Assembly (NCBI GenBank): GCA_021788415.1
Contig: JAJYKR010000019.1
Coordinates: 1-6,400, forward strand
Reading direction: 5' to 3'
DNA from: an archaeon
GTDB lineage: Archaea > Thermoproteota > Nitrososphaeria > Nitrososphaerales > UBA183
Length of the DNA stretch: 6,400 nt
This document shows positions 4,288 to 6,400 of the stretch, piece by piece; position 1 is the first letter of the stretch; each line of letters starts with the position of its first letter. Both the position numbers and the translations under genes were made by a program. The notes beneath the pieces are model-generated. The model did not search any database, was not told where the DNA came from, and saw only the letters and a program-made list of their open reading frames with translations.

Positions 4288-5507
4288 GCAGTTTCGAGGA
4301 GCTTCAGCTCCGACCTGACATCAAGAAGGGGGTGATGGCAGCGGGCTTCATCCGGCCGTTCCCCATCCAGGCTCAGGCCATCGGCCCCCTCCTCGAGGGG
4401 AAGAACCTGGTGGGCCAGGCGAAGGCAGGCTCTGGGAAGACCCTCGCCTTTGGCATCCCGCTCGTCCAGGCCGTGGACCCACGGACCCCCAGGGTCCAGG
4501 GGCTCGTCCTCGCGCCGACCCGGGAGCTTGCCGTCCAGATCACCCTCGAGCTGCAGAAGATAGGGGCATACACGTCTGTTAGGGTCGTGACGATCTACGG
4601 GGGGCAGTCGATGAACGTCCAGCTCGACGCCCTGCGGCGGGGGGCGCACATAGTGGTCGGGACGCCCGGCAGGACCATAGACCACATCAAGCGCGGCACT
4701 CTGAGGCTCGACTCCGTCCGGTTCGTGGTGATCGACGAGGCCGACGTGATGCTAGACATGGGGTTCATCGAAGACGTCGACTTCATCCTGGGAAAGACCC
4801 CCGGCTCGCGGCAGACGGCCCTCTTCTCCGCAACGATGCCCCGCACCATCGTGCAGCTGTCGCAGAGGTACATGGCCGAGCCGGTGAGGATCATGGTCGA
4901 CGCCAACGAGCCGTCCGCCGAGACCCTCGAACAGTTCTTCGCAAGAGCGGAGAGGGACGAGAAGCTCCCGCTCCTCCTCGACATACTGGCCAAGGAGAAC
5001 AGAAAGAGCGCCGTCGTATTCTGCAGGACGAGGTACGGCACGATAAGGCTCGCCCGGGAGCTCGAGAGGAGGTTCCTGAGCGTGGTGTCGCTCCACGGCG
5101 ACCTCTCTCAGAACCAGAGGGACCACTCGATGGGGCTCTTCCGGTCCGGGAGGGCTGACATCCTCGTCGCGACCGACGTGGCGAGCAGGGGGATCGACGT
5201 CAGGCAGGTGGACTGCGTGATAAACTACGACGTCCCCGAGGACCCCACCGTCTACTTCCACAGGGTGGGGAGGACCGCGAGGGCCGGGGACCTGGGCAAA
5301 TCCTACACCTTCGTGAGCAGGGACGAAGGCCACGACTTCGCCAGGATCGTCGCCCTGGCCAAGGCGCCCATCAAACCGCTCAGGGAGCAGGACGAGCGGG
5401 CGCCCAGGGGCCCCCCGCCCCTCTCTTCAAAGGGGGCTCGGCCCTGGAGGCACGACAGGAACGAAAGACACCGGGGAAATCCTCGTCGCTGGCGCCGATA
5501 TCGTTAA
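4284..5507 (+). CDS. DEAD-box ATP-dependent RNA helicase
   Basis: This is a 407-residue superfamily 2 RNA helicase with all core motifs intact: Q-motif (Phe4 ... GFIRPFPIQ, 21-29), motif I AKAGSGKT (46-53), Ia PTRELA (78-83), GG (106-107), Ib TPGR (127-130), II DEAD (151-154), III SAT (182-184), IV VVFCRT (244-249), V ATDVASRGID (296-305), VI HRVGRTARAG (326-335). The core ends near residue 370 and is followed by an Arg/Pro/Gly-rich tail with RNA-contact character. It unwinds short RNA duplexes with ATP in the cytosol, probably in ribosome assembly, RNA decay or cold response; which one is not visible. TTG at 4284 is the only start in frame before the Q-motif aromatic residue, and no convincing SD precedes it. 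Downstream aIF1A has its own promoter at this gene's stop. Confidence 0.95.
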   Translation: MSSFEELQLRPDIKKGVMAAGFIRPFPIQAQAIGPLLEGKNLVGQAKAGSGKTLAFGIPLVQAVDPRTPRVQGLVLAPTRELAVQITLELQKIGAYTSVRVVTIYGGQSMNVQLDALRRGAHIVVGTPGRTIDHIKRGTLRLDSVRFVVIDEADVMLDMGFIEDVDFILGKTPGSRQTALFSATMPRTIVQLSQRYMAEPVRIMVDANEPSAETLEQFFARAERDEKLPLLLDILAKENRKSAVVFCRTRYGTIRLARELERRFLSVVSLHGDLSQNQRDHSMGLFRSGRADILVATDVASRGIDVRQVDCVINYDVPEDPTVYFHRVGRTARAGDLGKSYTFVSRDEGHDFARIVALAKAPIKPLREQDERAPRGPPPLSSKGARPWRHDRNERHRGNPRRWRRYR

Positions 5508-5511
5508 TATC
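5503..5511 (+). promoter_or_regulatory. TATA-like box of the aIF1A gene
   Basis: GTTAATATC overlaps the helicase stop codon (TAA 5505-5507) and is centred about 34 bases before the TTG at 5541. A transcript would begin within several bases of the start codon, so it would be leaderless or nearly so. Confidence 0.55.
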
Positions 5512-5540
5512 ATCCGGCGGTCGGCGTGGTTTGAAGCAAC

Positions 5541-5846
5541 TTGGGTAAGCGCAAGGTCCTCAGCGAGGCAAACCTGAAGGAGCTGGTCATGCCCCAGCAG
5601 GGAGAGATACTCGGCAGGGCAATCAAGATGACCGGGGGAGACCAGGTGATCGTGAAGTGCGCGGACGGCAACACCCGCAACTCCAGGATCAGGGGGAAGC
5701 TGAAGCGGAGGATGTGGATCAGGGAAGGGGACGTGGTCCTCGTCGCGCCCTGGGACTTCGACAACAGCAAGGCCGACATCATCTGGCGCTACATCGCAGC
5801 CCACGCCCAGTGGCTCGAGTCCAACGGCTACCTGAAGGGAATCTGA
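5541..5846 (+). CDS. translation initiation factor 1A (aIF1A)
   Basis: This 101-residue protein matches the archaeal IF1A length (about 100-115). Seen: a basic N-terminus, PQQGEILGRAIKMTGGDQVIVKCADGNTRNSRIRGKLKRRMWIREGDVVLVAPWDFDNSKADIIWRY in outline, i.e. the S1-like OB-fold (about residues 18-80) with the hallmark GD-V-V-C-DG-R--RI-G--K-R-WI--GD-VLV-PW pattern, then a C-terminal helix. It binds the A-site region of the small ribosomal subunit with aIF1 and aIF2 during start selection. TTG at 5541 is the likely start: the in-frame GTG at 5526 is followed at once by TGA. It has its own promoter 33 bases into the gap after the helicase, and both genes act on RNA/translation. Confidence 0.96.
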   Translation: MGKRKVLSEANLKELVMPQQGEILGRAIKMTGGDQVIVKCADGNTRNSRIRGKLKRRMWIREGDVVLVAPWDFDNSKADIIWRYIAAHAQWLESNGYLKGI

Positions 5847-5854
5847 CCAAGAGC

Positions 5855-5860
5855 CTTTAC
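5855..5860 (+). promoter_or_regulatory. weak TATA-like box before the FAD oxidoreductase
   Basis: CTTTAC is centred about 28 bases before the ATG at 5885. The match is weak; position is the main support. Confidence 0.35.
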
Positions 5861-5884
5861 CCGGCGTCCGCGGACCACTGCACC

Positions 5885-6400
5885 ATGGCCGACTCGCCGG
5901 AGGTGGACGTCCTCGTCGTCGGGGCCGGTGTCCTTGGCGTCACGCTGGCATACTGGCTTTCGACCCTCTACGACTGCTCCGTCGCCATGGCAGACCTCGC
6001 ACCGTCTGCCGCGATGCACACCTCTTCCAGGAACACCGGTGTCATACACAGGCCCTACTACCTGAATCCGGAGAAGAAGCGGACCTTCGCACGCACTTCG
6101 CTGCTTTCGCACCCCATGTGGGAGAGCCTCGCCAGGAGCGCGGGGCTCCCATGGAAGGCGGCCGGGACCTTCAACATCGCCCTGGAAGAGGAAGAGGTCA
6201 GGGTCCTTGAGGAGTACCACAGGTGGGGCCTGGAGAACGGGATGGACGGGTCCGAACTGGAACTCATGGACGGGAGAGGGGTGGCCTCCCGTGAGCCCGA
6301 GGTGAAGTGCGTGGCAGGGATACTGTCGAAGACCGACGTCTCCGTGGACTTCGGCGCCTTCACCCGCCACATCTGGAGGATACTCCTCGCCCGGGGGGTG
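5885..6400 (+). CDS. FAD-dependent oxidoreductase, L-2-hydroxyglutarate oxidase-like (3' truncated)
   Basis: The first 172 residues are visible; the frame is open at the window end, and family members are about 390-430 residues, so more than half is missing. The N-terminus is a Rossmann FAD-binding fold: VDVLVVGAGVLGVTLAYWLS with GAGVLG at 13-18, an acidic residue at 37 likely binding ribose, then HTSSRNTGVIHRPYY (45-59), which resembles the H-S-xN-SGVIHAG-YY block of LhgO/L2HGDH-type members of the DAO/glycine-oxidase superfamily. A short insert with ALEEEEVRVLEEYHRWGLENG and REPEV follows the family layout. Inferred role: oxidation of L-2-hydroxyglutarate or a related 2-hydroxy acid to the 2-keto acid, passing electrons to quinone or oxygen. 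The related glycerol-3-phosphate or glycine oxidases are less likely. ATG at 5885 is 38 bases after the aIF1A stop. Confidence 0.82.
   Translation, partial: MADSPEVDVLVVGAGVLGVTLAYWLSTLYDCSVAMADLAPSAAMHTSSRNTGVIHRPYYLNPEKKRTFARTSLLSHPMWESLARSAGLPWKAAGTFNIALEEEEVRVLEEYHRWGLENGMDGSELELMDGRGVASREPEVKCVAGILSKTDVSVDFGAFTRHIWRILLARGV

Noticed and set aside
1..6400. Novel defence, mobile or biosynthetic system
   Set aside because: All substantial frames belong to recognisable housekeeping or metabolic families with individual promoters; no repeats, integrase, transposase or toxin-antitoxin layout was seen.

Overview
The window looks like a chromosomal housekeeping stretch of a GC-rich archaeon. I infer an archaeon from four things: translation initiation factor 1A; a tRNA-Asp with two small introns that fold into bulge-helix-bulge splice motifs; TATA-like boxes about 26-29 bases before many start codons (leaderless transcripts); and TTG/GTG starts. 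A Thermoproteota lineage (for example Nitrososphaeria-like or Bathyarchaeia-like) fits, but I cannot place it further from sequence alone. I see no mobile element, CRISPR array, phage gene or rRNA.

Layout. (1) 1-879, +: 3' part of a class V (alanine/serine-glyoxylate type) aminotransferase. (2) 882-1238, -: HxlR-family winged-helix regulator, ending 2 bases from the aminotransferase stop. It diverges from (3) 1303-1770, +: a SnoaL/NTF2-like protein, and one TATA-like element can serve both. (4) 1771-2032: non-coding spacer with an oligo-T run and a promoter. (5) 2033-2923, +: DHDPS/NAL-superfamily aldolase, best read as a 2-keto-3-deoxygluconate-type aldolase. (6) 2920-3501, -: DNA-3-methyladenine glycosylase I (Tag), sharing a CTAG stop palindrome with the aldolase. 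(7) 3589-3726, +: 45-residue zinc-finger protein. (8) 3764-3872, +: tRNA-Asp(GTC) with an 18-nt anticodon-loop intron and a 16-nt T-loop intron. (9) 3980-4126, -: 48-residue zinc-ribbon protein. (10) 4284-5507, +: DEAD-box RNA helicase. (11) 5541-5846, +: aIF1A. (12) 5885 to the window end, +: N-terminal part of an FAD-dependent L-2-hydroxyglutarate oxidase-like protein.

The right half (tRNA, helicase, aIF1A, zinc micro-proteins) is information processing; the left half is carbon/amino-acid metabolism with one local regulator. Most genes have their own promoter, so there is little operon structure. The strongest item for follow-up is the doubly interrupted tRNA-Asp gene: after removing both predicted introns it gives a textbook tRNA with every stem paired, a TTCGAAT T-loop, G73 and an encoded CCA. 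I did not find a convincing new multi-gene system.
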